A stretch of 64,000 bases of DNA, taken from NCBI GenBank assembly GCA_045106675.1, contig JBGCFA010000014.1, positions 35,567 to 99,566 of the forward strand, given 5' to 3'. Shown here piece by piece: positions 44,504-54,502 of the stretch (position 1 is the stretch's first letter; each line of letters starts with the position of its first letter). The notes beneath the pieces were generated by a model, which had not been told where the DNA came from, made no database searches, and saw only the letters and a list, made by a program, of their open reading frames with translations. This DNA is from JBCAWW01 sp045106675. Lineage in GTDB: Bacteria > Bacteroidota > Bacteroidia > J057. The position numbers were made by a program, and so were the translations under genes.

Positions 44504-47500
44504 TTAATCGTTTTCACGGGTGAATATCCAATACAGTACGGGTACGACACAGAGGATCAGTACCGTGGAGGTGATCAAACCTCCAATCATGGCGGTACTC
44601 ATAGGAGCCCATAGCGTGCCGCCTAATATTGTAAGGGGTATCAAGCCACCAATCGTCGTCAAAGAGGTCAAAATGATCGGCATAAAGCGTACTGAGCCTG
44701 CAGACATTAAAGCTTCCTTGATAGTCTTGCCTGCTTTTCGCTCCTGATTGGCAAAATCTACAAAGACGATCGAGTCATTGATTACGATCCCAATCAAACT
44801 GATCAAACCTACTACGGCCGTAAGCGAAAAATTGAGGCCCATAAAAAACAGTGCCCAGATTGAACCAATCGCCGCCAATGGTATTGCTGAGAAAATGATC
44901 AGTGGTTGCAAAAAGGATTGAAATTGTAATACCAAGACGCCCAATATCAGTAGTGCCGCAATGATCGCGGCTTCTCCCATACCACCAAAGGTTTCATTAC
45001 GGAGTTCTCGTTCTCCTGCCATTCTGAAGTTATAGCCTGGGGCGAACGCATAAGCCTCAAGTCTGCGCTCTACTTCATTGACTACTTCGTTGAGATTGTA
45101 TGCCTCATCAAAATCTGCCGTCAAGGAGGTATAACGTTCCAAATCATAATGGGTGATTTCTACAGCAGATTTGCTTAGCTCTAGGGTGGCTATTTGGTTG
45201 AGAGGTACAAACTGTCCCGTTACTGTAGGGACATAAATCTGGGCAAAGGCCTCAGGGCCAAAATCGCCTCCATTGGGGAGTCTCAGCAAGATATCATAGG
45301 CTTTGCCATTGGCATCGCGGTATTGAGAGACCACACGACCACTGATACAGGTCCTTACGGTCTGGTCAATTTCTGGAAGAGAGACGCCGAGCAATCCGGC
45401 TTTTTCGCGATTGATATTTAGGCGAAAGAGTGGGGTAGAAGCCTCTAAGGGATTCTCTAAGTCAATCAGACCGGGAACATCTTGGATCAATTGTTTGATC
45501 TCCCCAGCTAAAGTTTGCAGTTTCTTTAAGTCGTCCCCCGTAAGCCTGACTTCAATAGGCGTCGCTGCTACGATTCCTTGCTCAAAAACGACTATACTGA
45601 TCTTGGCGCCTGCTACCTGAGCTAATTCTTTTTCCAACCTGGCGATAAGGGCATTAAACTCTTGGGCCTCATAGCGATGAAGTTGCACCAATAAATCGCC
45701 ATAATTGCTTTCATAGCTGTTTTCAAAGACGTTGTAATAAACTCTTGCATTGCCTTTGCCAACATTGGCTACGTAGGATTTTACTTCTCCTTGCTGTGCC
45801 AGAACGCTTTCCACTTGCTTTACCAATTCATCAGTATGACTGATGTGTGATGCGCGCTCTGCTTCGACGCGTATCAAAAATTGAGGTCGTTCCGCCTTCG
45901 GAAAAAAACTAGCTCCTACCAATGGAATCATCGCCAATGAACCTGCAAAAATGATCATGGTGATCACCAAGGTCCACCACGGATGCTCCAATACCCAATT
46001 GAGGAGTCGCTTATATGGTCCTTTGACCAGATAATGTCCCATTCGCTCCAGAGGAGGTACATAGGAGCGTTCCTTACGAAGGAAATGTCTAGAAATCAGC
46101 GGTGTCAAACTCAACGCTAGTAGGAGGGATGCCGTTAGCGTCAGCATGACTGTGATCGGCATAGATTTCAAAAAATCACCTGCTACCTCTGGCATCATCA
46201 CCAATGGAAAAAAGGCCAATAGGGTAGTCAAAGTCGCGCTACTGATCGGCCAAGCAAGTTGCTTAGTGCCTTCAATCGCGGCGTCTTTGCGACTATAGCC
46301 CATCTGTAAAAAGCGTTCTATATTTTCTACGATAGCGATGGAATTATCCACCAACAATCCCAATGCTACCACCAGCGCCGAGATAGTCATTTGCTGTAAG
46401 CCAAAGCCGAGTTGATAGACTCCCGCTAAGCCAATCAAAATTGAAAAAGGAATAGCAACGATCACGATAAGGGAAGCCCGGACTCCAAGCGCCATAAAGA
46501 TGACTAAGCCTACTAAGAAGATTCCTTGCAGTAGATTGCCCAAAAAGCCATTGATGCGCTCCTGTACGATGTCTGCTTGTTGAAAGGCAGTCTCCAAGCG
46601 TATGTGTGAGGGCAACTGTTGACGATATAATTCGATTGCGGCCTGTATATCCTCCGAAACCGAAAAGATATTAGCCTTCTCTTTTTGCACTACAGTAAAA
46701 TAAACGGCTGCTTCGCCATTATAACGGGCCAAGTAGCGTGTGTCTTCGTAGCCCAAACTGACCTCCGCTACATCTCCCAATTGCACGGCTTGACCCTGAT
46801 AGCTGCTTACGACCGTTTGCCTGATTTGATCCAAATCACGATAAGGTCCGCTAGTTTCCAAACTGATGGCTCTCTGACCCATTCTGACACTACCTCCGGG
46901 TATATTGAGATTGCTACCTTCGATGGCTCGGCCCAATTGATTGAGTGGAATGCCTAATTGCACCAGCCTATCTAGATCTGGATAAACCTGAACCTGTTGG
47001 GCTTGGGTCGCTCTCAGATCAACGGTTTTGATGCCATTAATACGTTGGAGGCGTTTTTGCAATCCTTCGCCATACTGCTCTAGTTCTGCTCCGCTAGCGC
47101 TTTCTGAGACAAGGGCTACTTGCATCATTACAGTATTGATATTACTGCGTTTGCGAAAGCGAATATCCACGATAGCGTTCGGCAAGGCCGCTCGTATCCC
47201 ACTTACTTTTTCTACTACCTCATTATATTTTTCATCCGCATCCAGGCCATACTCAAATTCGACGCTGATGACAGCAAGCCCGTTTTGGGAAATGGAGCGA
47301 ATAAAGTCTAGATCCTCCAATTCATTGATCGCCTCTTCAATTGGTTCAACCACCAATTGCTCAATGTCTGCGGGTTGCGCTCCCGGATAAACGACATAGA
47401 CCACTGCTCCCGGCACGAGGATGATGGGGTCTTCCTTTCGCGGTAAAGCAAAAAAGGCACTCAGTCCCATGACCAAAAGCGCTATGGAAACGACTACTGT

Positions 47501-47539
47501 AAAGGGGGCATATTTTACGGAGAGCTCGGGGAGTTTCAT
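44504..47539 (-). CDS. RND-family efflux pump, inner-membrane transporter subunit
   Basis: At 1011 residues with twelve predicted transmembrane helices and two large periplasmic loops, this is a full-length RND transporter of the AcrB/HAE-like group. Family signatures: GLLVDNSIAIVENIERFLQMG in the TM4 region, VVALGLLVD, the ISLIGIVINDSIVFVDFANQ segment near 930, and a first helix after ELSVKYAPFTVVVSIAL. It exports drugs, lipids or metals with an adaptor and an outer-membrane channel; no TolC-type gene is nearby. Its start overlaps the adaptor stop by 4 bases (ATGA-type coupling). Confidence 0.92.
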   Translation of the reverse strand: MKLPELSVKYAPFTVVVSIALLVMGLSAFFALPRKEDPIILVPGAVVYVVYPGAQPADIEQLVVEPIEEAINELEDLDFIRSISQNGLAVISVEFEYGLDADEKYNEVVEKVSGIRAALPNAIVDIRFRKRSNINTVMMQVALVSESASGAELEQYGEGLQKRLQRINGIKTVDLRATQAQQVQVYPDLDRLVQLGIPLNQLGRAIEGSNLNIPGGSVRMGQRAISLETSGPYRDLDQIRQTVVSSYQGQAVQLGDVAEVSLGYEDTRYLARYNGEAAVYFTVVQKEKANIFSVSEDIQAAIELYRQQLPSHIRLETAFQQADIVQERINGFLGNLLQGIFLVGLVIFMALGVRASLIVIVAIPFSILIGLAGVYQLGFGLQQMTISALVVALGLLVDNSIAIVENIERFLQMGYSRKDAAIEGTKQLAWPISSATLTTLLAFFPLVMMPEVAGDFLKSMPITVMLTLTASLLLALSLTPLISRHFLRKERSYVPPLERMGHYLVKGPYKRLLNWVLEHPWWTLVITMIIFAGSLAMIPLVGASFFPKAERPQFLIRVEAERASHISHTDELVKQVESVLAQQGEVKSYVANVGKGNARVYYNVFENSYESNYGDLLVQLHRYEAQEFNALIARLEKELAQVAGAKISIVVFEQGIVAATPIEVRLTGDDLKKLQTLAGEIKQLIQDVPGLIDLENPLEASTPLFRLNINREKAGLLGVSLPEIDQTVRTCISGRVVSQYRDANGKAYDILLRLPNGGDFGPEAFAQIYVPTVTGQFVPLNQIATLELSKSAVEITHYDLERYTSLTADFDEAYNLNEVVNEVERRLEAYAFAPGYNFRMAGERELRNETFGGMGEAAIIAALLILGVLVLQFQSFLQPLIIFSAIPLAAIGSIWALFFMGLNFSLTAVVGLISLIGIVINDSIVFVDFANQERKAGKTIKEALMSAGSVRFMPIILTSLTTIGGLIPLTILGGTLWAPMSTAMIGGLITSTVLILCVVPVLYWIFTREND
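46066..46082 (-). repeat. Hairpin-AACGCT element
   Basis: On the minus strand CCTT-CGT-AAGG (extendable to TTCCTT/AAGGAA) is followed by AACGCT, inside the RND gene. A second copy, CGGC-CTT-GCCG followed by AACGCT, is at 47174-47190 (minus). Confidence 0.65.
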
Positions 47540-48570
47540 TTTAGCCTCACTTTTTGACCGGAACGCAAAGATTCTTTACCCTTCGTTACGATTGCTATCG
47601 GTCCTTCGATACCACTTTGAACCACTAGATATTCCTGCTGATATTGCTTGATGTTTAGGCTGCGCTGCAGAACGCTATCTCCCTGTAATTCAAACACATA
47701 AGCCTGTCTATCGCTACTAGTGACTAAAGCATCTGCGGGGATCACCCAATAGGCTGATGAGTCAGCTGGCATGATGGACACATTGCCAATCAAGCCAGCG
47801 GCTAGTTCACCTTTGGGCAAGGACTCCAGTAGGACTTCTACTTCAAAGGTGCCAGTGATTGGATTAGCTATGGGCTTAATTTGGATCACCCTTGCAGGGA
47901 ACGCTTGGTCAGGATAAGCGTCAAATTTGACTTCTGCCCGATTGCCAAGAGCGAGTCTTACGCCTTCTTGATCGCTGAGTTGCAGTTTGAGATGCCATTG
48001 ATTACGAGTCGGTGTAAACAATAATACCGGGCTACCTGGACCTGCTAATTCATTGGGTTCCGCGAAGCGCCGGAGGATCTTACCATTGGCAGGGGCCACG
48101 ATAGTACTGGCGTTTACATTGAATTGAATCGCGGAAATCTGGGCCTCTCGACTCTTGACTCCTGCTTCGGCTTTTTCCAATTGCTCTAGAGTGATCACTG
48201 TATCGGCATAAAGCGCCTGTAGGCGAGTCAGTTCTTTATTTTGCTGCTCCAGTGCCAATTCTGCTTGTTTGACTTGAGCTTTGATCTCTTGATTGGCGAG
48301 TTTAGCGAGTGTCTGCCCTTGGCGAACGCTCTGTCCTTCTCGTACTGAGATACTAGAGATTAGTCCTCCCGTTTTGAAGCCTAGACGGATTTCGGTAGCA
48401 GGAATGAGTCTTCCGGCTCGTTTGATTGGACTAGTGATATTGCGATATATTGCAGTTGCCGTTTCTACTATCGGTGGTGCATCTGGCTGCTTTTCGGGTG
48501 GCGGCCCAGAAGGTTGGCAGGCTATCAGACTTATTAATATCAGATTACAATAGAAGATTAGAGCTCGCAT
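47536..48570 (-). CDS. RND efflux periplasmic adaptor (membrane-fusion protein), lipoprotein
   Basis: A lipoprotein signal ends at Cys18 (LILISLIACQPSG). The body has the lipoyl halves (GLISSISVREGQSVRQGQTL and ASTIVAPANGKILRRF), an alpha-hairpin (about 95-140, rich in Glu/Gln/Ala) and beta-barrel domains (LSDQEGVRLALGNRAEVKF). This is the standard adaptor order. It links the inner-membrane RND pump to an outer-membrane channel not encoded here. Its ATG overlaps the TGA of the SLC12-like gene (ATGA) and its stop overlaps the pump start, so all three are translationally coupled. Confidence 0.92.
   Translation of the reverse strand: MRALIFYCNLILISLIACQPSGPPPEKQPDAPPIVETATAIYRNITSPIKRAGRLIPATEIRLGFKTGGLISSISVREGQSVRQGQTLAKLANQEIKAQVKQAELALEQQNKELTRLQALYADTVITLEQLEKAEAGVKSREAQISAIQFNVNASTIVAPANGKILRRFAEPNELAGPGSPVLLFTPTRNQWHLKLQLSDQEGVRLALGNRAEVKFDAYPDQAFPARVIQIKPIANPITGTFEVEVLLESLPKGELAAGLIGNVSIMPADSSAYWVIPADALVTSSDRQAYVFELQGDSVLQRSLNIKQYQQEYLVVQSGIEGPIAIVTKGKESLRSGQKVRLK
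47889..47905 (+). repeat. Hairpin-AACGCT element
   Basis: CCCT-TGC-AGGG is followed by AACGCT inside the adaptor gene. Another copy, GCC-CTT-GGC followed by GAACGCT, is at 48315-48330. Confidence 0.65.
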
Positions 48571-50870
48571 CAGGCAATGGCTTTCTCGCTACTTGTGTTT
48601 ATAAATAAAGTGTTGCCAAGTTCATCATATCCGGCAAAAGCTTCTTGATAATTTTCTTTTTTGATGTCTTTATCTGAAAACCCAATTATGGTAAGGTCGG
48701 CATCTACAGAAGTCTCATTGATAATCGCTTTTACGGATTTTTTGCCAGTAAGGGGGATGAATTCGACATTGTTTTTCGAAATAGCCAATCTACCGTCTGC
48801 AATCAAGGTGAGCAGCTTTGCTTTTTGCTCTGCTAGCTCTGATTCTAAGTGTACAGCAAAAATCTTGATCTCAGCGCCCTGCCACTCTGGGTGGCCGAGT
48901 ATGATATAGGCAAGCAAAATCATCAGATTACCATTGGCATAATCTTCTTTACCGAGCCAAATGTGGAGGTCTCTTTTGTAGCCAAAACCTTTTTCGCTTG
49001 TGGCTAAGACACACACATCAAAATCTGCCGCTTTGATCAAACTATGATTACCAATCACCTCTCCTAATTGATCCGGTTTCGAACGAGAAAACTCAAAGAG
49101 GATCATATTGTTATCCTGTCCTGAGATGCCCGGCAATTGGAGGACCTGTGCCACAGCAGTGGTGTAGGAGGGACTGATCAGCGTATCTATGTAGACATTG
49201 CTCTTACTAACCTTGGTACGTTGTAGTAGACGCTTAAGGATCGTTTTGGATTGTGCTACGGTATCTTGATTGAAAAAATCTTTGACTAAGTGGATATAAG
49301 TTCCAAAACCTGAGCGATGGGAGATAAAGCGCACCATGTCAAAGGAGGCTAGCCGCTGAAACGAATCCTGCGAGATACAAACGATAGAAGGTACCCAATA
49401 ATCTTCTTCTTGCTGTTCAATAGCGGCTTTTTGTAGCGTAACTCGTAAGCGACGGCTGATCTGAAATATTACCCCTTTGAACAGAAATACCATGCCCCCA
49501 CGGTTTTTGTCATAGCGACTCAGTAGGAAGTAAATCCCAACCATCAGTACGAGAGACATGATCGCATAGGGAAGGTTCATCTTGAACATCAAGTAGATAC
49601 ACAAAATGGCTCCCGGTAGAGAGAAGTACCAACGACTATTGAATGACGGACGATAAGCTGGATTAGCTGAAAAGTACTCCAAAAAGGAAATCAAGCAGAT
49701 CGCACCATAGGTTACCATGAAAAACATAGCGATAATCTCTGCTACGATATCTACATCTCCCAAAAAGACAAAGACAAATGCAATAGCCACAGTGATGATA
49801 GAGCTATTTATTGGCTCTCCGTCTTTGGGACGGAGGGCTGCTAACCACTTATTGCCACTTTGGGCAGGCATGACGTCATCTTGACCGAGGGCTTGCAGCG
49901 TTCGCGGAGCGACGAGTATAGAACCCAAAGCAGATGAAATCGCTGCTGCTGCCAAACCAATCGGTATGATTGGTGCCCAGATAGCAATCTCACTCATCAC
50001 TAAGCGATCTTTATTTGCCAATACTTCGACTGGTAAACTCAATGATAGTTTGAAAGCTACTGCTACATAGACCAACATGCCTACAATGGTAGCCGCTAGC
50101 GTTCCTAGAGGGATTGACTTGCTCGGGTCTTCCAATTCACCAGAAAGGCCCAAACCTGCTATGATTCCTGTAAAAGCCGGAAATATGATTGTAAATACAT
50201 AGAAGAATTCTTCTTTGGGGGGGCGTTCGGCGAAGCCTAATGCCTGAAGCTGCTCGGTATTGTACTGGCTGGGATCAAAAAAATTGTAAAGCGCATCCTC
50301 CCATCCAATATTATAATCGGTCTCAGGAGTACCTAGGAAAAACATTAGGAGCGAAACCCCCAATATCGCGGCAACTACATAAAGTAGATTCATGCCGGTA
50401 TTTGCGCCACGGAGTAGAACCAAGAGGGATAAGAGTATCATGGTGGGGATACTCACAAGCCGATAGCTAAAATGCTCAATTGGACCTGTATCAAAGGTCA
50501 TTTCTATCCATTCAAATACGGGGCCGGTGGATTGGGCAAAGGCAATGACATAAAAGGCCACACTGATCGCTTGTGAGAGATAAAGCGCAATCCCGATGGA
50601 ACCACCGATATTCAAGCCAAAAGAGCGCGAAATGATGTAGTAAGCCCCGCCTCCTTCTACTCGTTGGTTAGTAGCGATCTCTGCGATGGCAAGAGAAGTC
50701 GGTAAAGTGACCAAATGCCCAATCAATACAATCAGCAATGTTGCCATCAGGCCCACATTGCCTACCGCCCAACCAAATCGTAAAAACAAGATTGCACCGA
50801 GAATCGTGCAAACAGAGGTAAGAAACACCGGGCCGGTGCCAAATTTTTTCACAATAGTAGTTTCTGCCAT
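48570..50870 (-). CDS. SLC12-type (cation-chloride cotransporter-like) APC-superfamily permease with cytoplasmic tail
   Basis: I chose the ATG at 50870 (MAETTIVKKFGTG) because it avoids overlap with the upstream radical SAM gene and matches the family start; an in-frame start at 50921 would add 17 residues. The first 480 residues hold about twelve transmembrane helices of the amino acid-polyamine-cation fold (FLTSVCTILGAILFLRFGWA, GGGAYYIISRSFGLNIGG, FTGIIAGLGLSGELEDPSKS), as in Na-K-Cl cotransporters. The last 270 residues are a soluble domain resembling the SLC12 C-terminal/USP-like fold. Transported ions are not certain. It sits between a radical SAM gene and RND pump genes. Confidence 0.85.
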   Translation of the reverse strand: MAETTIVKKFGTGPVFLTSVCTILGAILFLRFGWAVGNVGLMATLLIVLIGHLVTLPTSLAIAEIATNQRVEGGGAYYIISRSFGLNIGGSIGIALYLSQAISVAFYVIAFAQSTGPVFEWIEMTFDTGPIEHFSYRLVSIPTMILLSLLVLLRGANTGMNLLYVVAAILGVSLLMFFLGTPETDYNIGWEDALYNFFDPSQYNTEQLQALGFAERPPKEEFFYVFTIIFPAFTGIIAGLGLSGELEDPSKSIPLGTLAATIVGMLVYVAVAFKLSLSLPVEVLANKDRLVMSEIAIWAPIIPIGLAAAAISSALGSILVAPRTLQALGQDDVMPAQSGNKWLAALRPKDGEPINSSIITVAIAFVFVFLGDVDIVAEIIAMFFMVTYGAICLISFLEYFSANPAYRPSFNSRWYFSLPGAILCIYLMFKMNLPYAIMSLVLMVGIYFLLSRYDKNRGGMVFLFKGVIFQISRRLRVTLQKAAIEQQEEDYWVPSIVCISQDSFQRLASFDMVRFISHRSGFGTYIHLVKDFFNQDTVAQSKTILKRLLQRTKVSKSNVYIDTLISPSYTTAVAQVLQLPGISGQDNNMILFEFSRSKPDQLGEVIGNHSLIKAADFDVCVLATSEKGFGYKRDLHIWLGKEDYANGNLMILLAYIILGHPEWQGAEIKIFAVHLESELAEQKAKLLTLIADGRLAISKNNVEFIPLTGKKSVKAIINETSVDADLTIIGFSDKDIKKENYQEAFAGYDELGNTLFINTSSEKAIA
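50222..50237 (-). repeat. Hairpin-GAACGC element
   Basis: On the minus strand GGC-TTC-GCC is followed by GAACGCC, inside the SLC12-like gene. Confidence 0.65.
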
Positions 50871-50881
50871 AGTCCTTTTTG

Positions 50882-51973
50882 TCAGCCCCAAACTTTGGTC
50901 CCTTCGGAACAGTTTTGACAAATATCGATCTCAGAACGGGACTTTAGCAAGCGATTGCGAAAAGCATTATAAGCATCACTTTCCCAGACCTCGCTAAAAT
51001 CGGTCTCTTGAAGATTGCCCATTTCGTATTGGGCATCTTTGTCGAAGCAGCAAGGTAGCACTTTTCCGTCCCAGGTGACTTCAGCGCCATGCCATAGCTT
51101 CCAGCATTGATTGTCGAGGGTGTTTTTGATCTCGAACTGGCCATCGGCATTTTGACGATAACGACTGTATTTGCTGTTGGTCGGCATCAGAGGACTACCT
51201 TGTGCGAAGTCGTAAATTTGGGCTGTTTTAAAAACAACTTTGTCTACTCCTAATTCTTTACCCAGTGCTTGAATCTCTTCAATTTGGTGTTCGTTAGGAC
51301 GTACTACCAAAAACTGAATAAAAATGTAAGGATGCAAAGTTCCTGCCGCTTCTCTTGCTGCGACCAAATTTTTGACTCCTTGTTTCACTTTCTCCAAATT
51401 TCCGCCTACTCGATATGATTGGTAGGTTTCTTGGGTGGTGCCATCGATAGAGATCAATACTTCTGAGATGCCACTTTCGACAGTTGCCTTAGCCTTGCTT
51501 TCGGTGAGATAGTGTCCGTTGGTGCTGGTTGCCGTATAAATCCCCTTGTCTGTGGCGTAGGAAGCCATTTGTAGGAAATCGGGATGAAGATAAGGCTCGC
51601 CCTGAAAGTAAAGGAGCAAATAGATCAGGTCGCGCTCGAGTTGATCGACCGTATGCTGAAACAATTCCAGATTGACCATGCCAGTTGGACGGCTAAAGGA
51701 TCGTAAACCCGAAGGACACTCTGGACAGCGAAGGTTACAAGAAGTTGTTGGTTCAAATCCAATTTTGATCGGATTGCCTTTATGAATAGCCTTGCCTCGC
51801 CATCGAGAATAATAAAATGAACCCATGATAAGGGCAAAGTTATAAATCTTGCGAAGGCTAAGGCTAGGGAAAAGGAGACGAGCTTTACGGGGATGGATCA
51901 AAGGAGCTAGGCTTTGGTTTACAATTTTGAGGATTAAAAGGCGTAATTTACAGTATAAACATTTTTGAGACAC
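50882..51973 (-). CDS. Radical SAM / SPASM-domain protein
   Basis: The radical SAM cluster-binding motif CNLRCPEC (CxxxCxxC) lies near residue 78 in GFEPTTSCNLRCPECPSG. A C-terminal SPASM region has CWKLWHGAEVTWDGKVLPCC and a final ICQNC for auxiliary iron-sulphur clusters. Such enzymes often modify peptides or sugars or carry out other radical chemistry; the substrate is unknown and no precursor peptide is apparent. The start is a GTG at 51973; a Met at 51826 is a shorter alternative. It heads the operon running to MazG and is divergent from a T9SS gene 17 bases away. Confidence 0.88.
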   Translation of the reverse strand: MSQKCLYCKLRLLILKIVNQSLAPLIHPRKARLLFPSLSLRKIYNFALIMGSFYYSRWRGKAIHKGNPIKIGFEPTTSCNLRCPECPSGLRSFSRPTGMVNLELFQHTVDQLERDLIYLLLYFQGEPYLHPDFLQMASYATDKGIYTATSTNGHYLTESKAKATVESGISEVLISIDGTTQETYQSYRVGGNLEKVKQGVKNLVAAREAAGTLHPYIFIQFLVVRPNEHQIEEIQALGKELGVDKVVFKTAQIYDFAQGSPLMPTNSKYSRYRQNADGQFEIKNTLDNQCWKLWHGAEVTWDGKVLPCCFDKDAQYEMGNLQETDFSEVWESDAYNAFRNRLLKSRSEIDICQNCSEGTKVWG

Positions 51974-51990
51974 GCAATTTTTCCTACTGG

Positions 51991-53871
51991 ATGAAATCCT
52001 TTCTTACTTCACTCTTGCTATTTCTTGCTTTTTGCCTTCAAGCTCAGCTAACGGGTACGGTCAATATTTATTCCGGGGTTTCTGTTGTCAACGGAGCTGC
52101 TGCCAAAGTTACGGTTGCAAGTGCCGCAGGATTTGCGGTAGGAGACTTAGTACTGCTCATGCAGATGCAAGGTGCGCAAATAAACGAGAACAATAATGCC
52201 AGCTTCGGCTCAATATCGTCTCTCAATGATGCGGGCCTCTATGAGTTGCAGCGAATTTGTGATATCAATAGTAATGAAATCACCTTCGAAACCAATTTAA
52301 TCAATAGCTATAATACGGCTGCTGCTAGTAATCCCGGTATTCAACTTATCAAAGTACCAGAGTATGTTAATGTGGATGTCGGGGCTGTAACTGTTCCTAA
52401 TTGGAATGGTACTTCAGGAGGCGTTTTGGTGATCGCTGCTAGCGGAACGATCAATCTAGTAGACAATATATCACTAGATGGTAAGGGCTTTCGTGGAGGC
52501 ACTTCTCTTGGTGTAGCGTCTCCTTGTAACCTACTGTCAGATTTTCCGGCCTATTTCTACCCAAGCGGAGGATATGAAGGCAATGCTAAGGGCGAAGGTA
52601 TCGCCGCTTGGATTACTGGCAAAGAGTCTGGGCGTGGGGCACAAGCCAGTGGTGGTGGTGGCGCTAATGATCATAATACTGGCGGCGCTGGCGGCGCGAA
52701 TTTTGGTGCCGGAGGTGATGGCGGTACCACACAAAACTTAGCCTTTTTTGATTGTCCTGGTTTATATGCTGGCGATGGCGGACTTGCCTTAGGGGGGCTT
52801 GCTTATAGTGCGCTGAGCCCTGCCGTATTTATGGGCGGCGGCGGTGGTGAAGGACATGAAAACAACAATGAAAGCCCTGATGGCGGCAATGGTGGTGGTT
52901 TGGTCCTTTTGCTTGCGGATGTGATCGAAGGCAATGGCTTCAGTATCTCAGTCGATGGCGAGAGTCCGATCAATGCTGGTAGTGATGGCGGATCAGGAGC
53001 CGGTGCTGGTGGCACGATATTACTTAGCGCCAATTCGTTTAGTACGACCACGCTCAACCTATCTGCCGATGGTGGTAATGGGGGAGGGGCGAGTTATATC
53101 GGCAGTAAGTGTCAAGGACCAGGTGGTGGTGGTAGTGGTGGGGTGATTTGGACCTCCAGTGCTTTCCCTGCCAATGTAAATACCAGTATTACTGCTGGGG
53201 TAAAAGGTATCAATCGTCCCGCTAATGGCTGTCCCAATGGCAGTGGAGTAGGGGATGGTGGAGCAGGAGCAGTCATTGAGACTCCCGCTTTGAATGTGCC
53301 CCAAGGATTTGCCTCTAATAGCAATTGCGTGCTGCCTGTGAGCTGGCGCTTTTTTGAAGGACGTACCCTCGGAGAAACCCTTGAGCTAAACTGGCAATTA
53401 CTTGGTGGGGACAATAAAGGCTCAATCGTTCTCCGCAGGAGCTTGAACGCAACAAATTTTTCATCCATCCAAACCTTCTCCGAAGGAAATGGCCTTGGGA
53501 CATACTTGGTCAAAGACTTACCGCCGATCAAGCACTACTACCAACTAGAGTATTTAGGAGCCAATGGAGAGCAGTCCTTCTCAGATATTATCGCTTTTTC
53601 TCCTTCGGAGGAACGTTTCGCTTTCTGGCTAAGCCCCAACCCAACTCCTAGCGATCAGCGAGCGATATTGCATTTTCAATTGCCTAGCTCTGGCGAGGTC
53701 GATATTGTCGTTACCAATATGCTAGGGCAACATTTTTATGCGGAGGCTCATTATTTAGCCCTTGGCGAACGCCAAATCGCACTGCCTGACTTGCCGCTAA
53801 GTGCAGGAACCTATTTTGTCAGCGCTAGTTTTGAGGGAGAGCGCCAAGTCTGGAAATGGGTTAAGGAGTAA
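51991..53871 (+). CDS. Glycine-rich secreted protein with type A T9SS sorting domain
   Basis: The signal peptide MKSFLTSLLLFLAFCLQA is followed by a beta-rich N-terminal domain, a long glycine-rich repeat region (about 190-440; GGAGGANFGAGGDGGTTQ, GGGGGEGHENNN), a short FN-like segment (WRFFEGRTLGETLELNWQLL) and a type A T9SS domain (FWLSPNPTPSDQRAILHFQL ... YFVSASFEGERQVWKWVKE). The glycine-rich part resembles receptor-tail or structural matrix proteins; I would not name a function. Likely surface-attached or extracellular. Confidence 0.85.
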   Translation: MKSFLTSLLLFLAFCLQAQLTGTVNIYSGVSVVNGAAAKVTVASAAGFAVGDLVLLMQMQGAQINENNNASFGSISSLNDAGLYELQRICDINSNEITFETNLINSYNTAAASNPGIQLIKVPEYVNVDVGAVTVPNWNGTSGGVLVIAASGTINLVDNISLDGKGFRGGTSLGVASPCNLLSDFPAYFYPSGGYEGNAKGEGIAAWITGKESGRGAQASGGGGANDHNTGGAGGANFGAGGDGGTTQNLAFFDCPGLYAGDGGLALGGLAYSALSPAVFMGGGGGEGHENNNESPDGGNGGGLVLLLADVIEGNGFSISVDGESPINAGSDGGSGAGAGGTILLSANSFSTTTLNLSADGGNGGGASYIGSKCQGPGGGGSGGVIWTSSAFPANVNTSITAGVKGINRPANGCPNGSGVGDGGAGAVIETPALNVPQGFASNSNCVLPVSWRFFEGRTLGETLELNWQLLGGDNKGSIVLRRSLNATNFSSIQTFSEGNGLGTYLVKDLPPIKHYYQLEYLGANGEQSFSDIIAFSPSEERFAFWLSPNPTPSDQRAILHFQLPSSGEVDIVVTNMLGQHFYAEAHYLALGERQIALPDLPLSAGTYFVSASFEGERQVWKWVKE

Positions 53872-53887
53872 ATTTTTGGTACTTAAT

Positions 53888-53904
53888 CGTTCCGCGAATA
53901 GCGG
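53888..53904 (-). repeat. Intergenic hairpin-AACG element
   Basis: On the minus strand CCGC-TATTC-GCGG is followed by AACGAT. The same stem with a TACTC loop recurs at 59009-59025 and, with a worn tail, at 56801-56816. Confidence 0.6.
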
Positions 53905-53916
53905 TAAATAGAGGAA

Positions 53917-54468
53917 ATGAAAAATATCATATTCCTCTTTTTGCTGTTGTTAAGTGCTTATTCTTCCCAAGCGCAGATAAGAGGTGCATTTGGCCAAGTG
54001 GCAGGACATTTTATTACCAACACTGAGGGTAATGGGTTTCGTGATATTGAATTAGGATTGAGAACCTCCGTTGGACTCGATATTGGAGAACATATTAGCA
54101 CTGGTCTCAAAATCCAGCAAATCTGGTATCGAGGGACCAATTATGATTTTCAACATATGTGGATGGCTGGTCCTTTTGTACGATACGGATCGTCCTTAGA
54201 AAATGATGTGAGATTTTTTGGTGAGCTCGGTTTTATGAGGGGCAATTATTGTACCTGTAGCCTCTTTATCGGAGAGTACTCGAAGAAGGAAGGTGTCAAT
54301 TATTTGGCTTGGGGGGGCGGTTTAGAGTATCAAATAAGGCCGGGAGTCTATCTTAATGGAGAGCTGTTTTTTCATTATTTACTCAACCAAGCACAACCCA
54401 AAACGGGTTACCATGGCTATCTATTAGGTCTTGTGTTTCATCTTAGTCGCGGCAATTTGAGTAGTTAA
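53917..54468 (+). CDS. Small outer-membrane barrel-like protein, member of a paralogous pair
   Basis: After a signal peptide (MKNIIFLFLLLLSAYSSQA) come about 160 residues of amphipathic strands: GAFGQVAGHFITN, HMWMAGPFVRYGS, and a Cys pair in RGNYCTCSLF. The next gene encodes a clear relative with the same landmarks (AFGQIGG, DHMWEGGPFVRAK, RGNICTCGD). The shared CTC motif on what looks like a periplasmic or outer-loop turn suggests a disulphide or metal site. Function unknown. Confidence 0.68.
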   Translation: MKNIIFLFLLLLSAYSSQAQIRGAFGQVAGHFITNTEGNGFRDIELGLRTSVGLDIGEHISTGLKIQQIWYRGTNYDFQHMWMAGPFVRYGSSLENDVRFFGELGFMRGNYCTCSLFIGEYSKKEGVNYLAWGGGLEYQIRPGVYLNGELFFHYLLNQAQPKTGYHGYLLGLVFHLSRGNLSS

Positions 54469-54502
54469 TTTTACCCCATTATTAACATTCAATTTAACCT
54501 AA

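Noticed and set aside
52537..53531. Antisense open frames over the glycine-rich gene
   Set aside because: Low-complexity GC-rich repeats keep other frames open by chance (Pro/Ser/Thr-rich translations).
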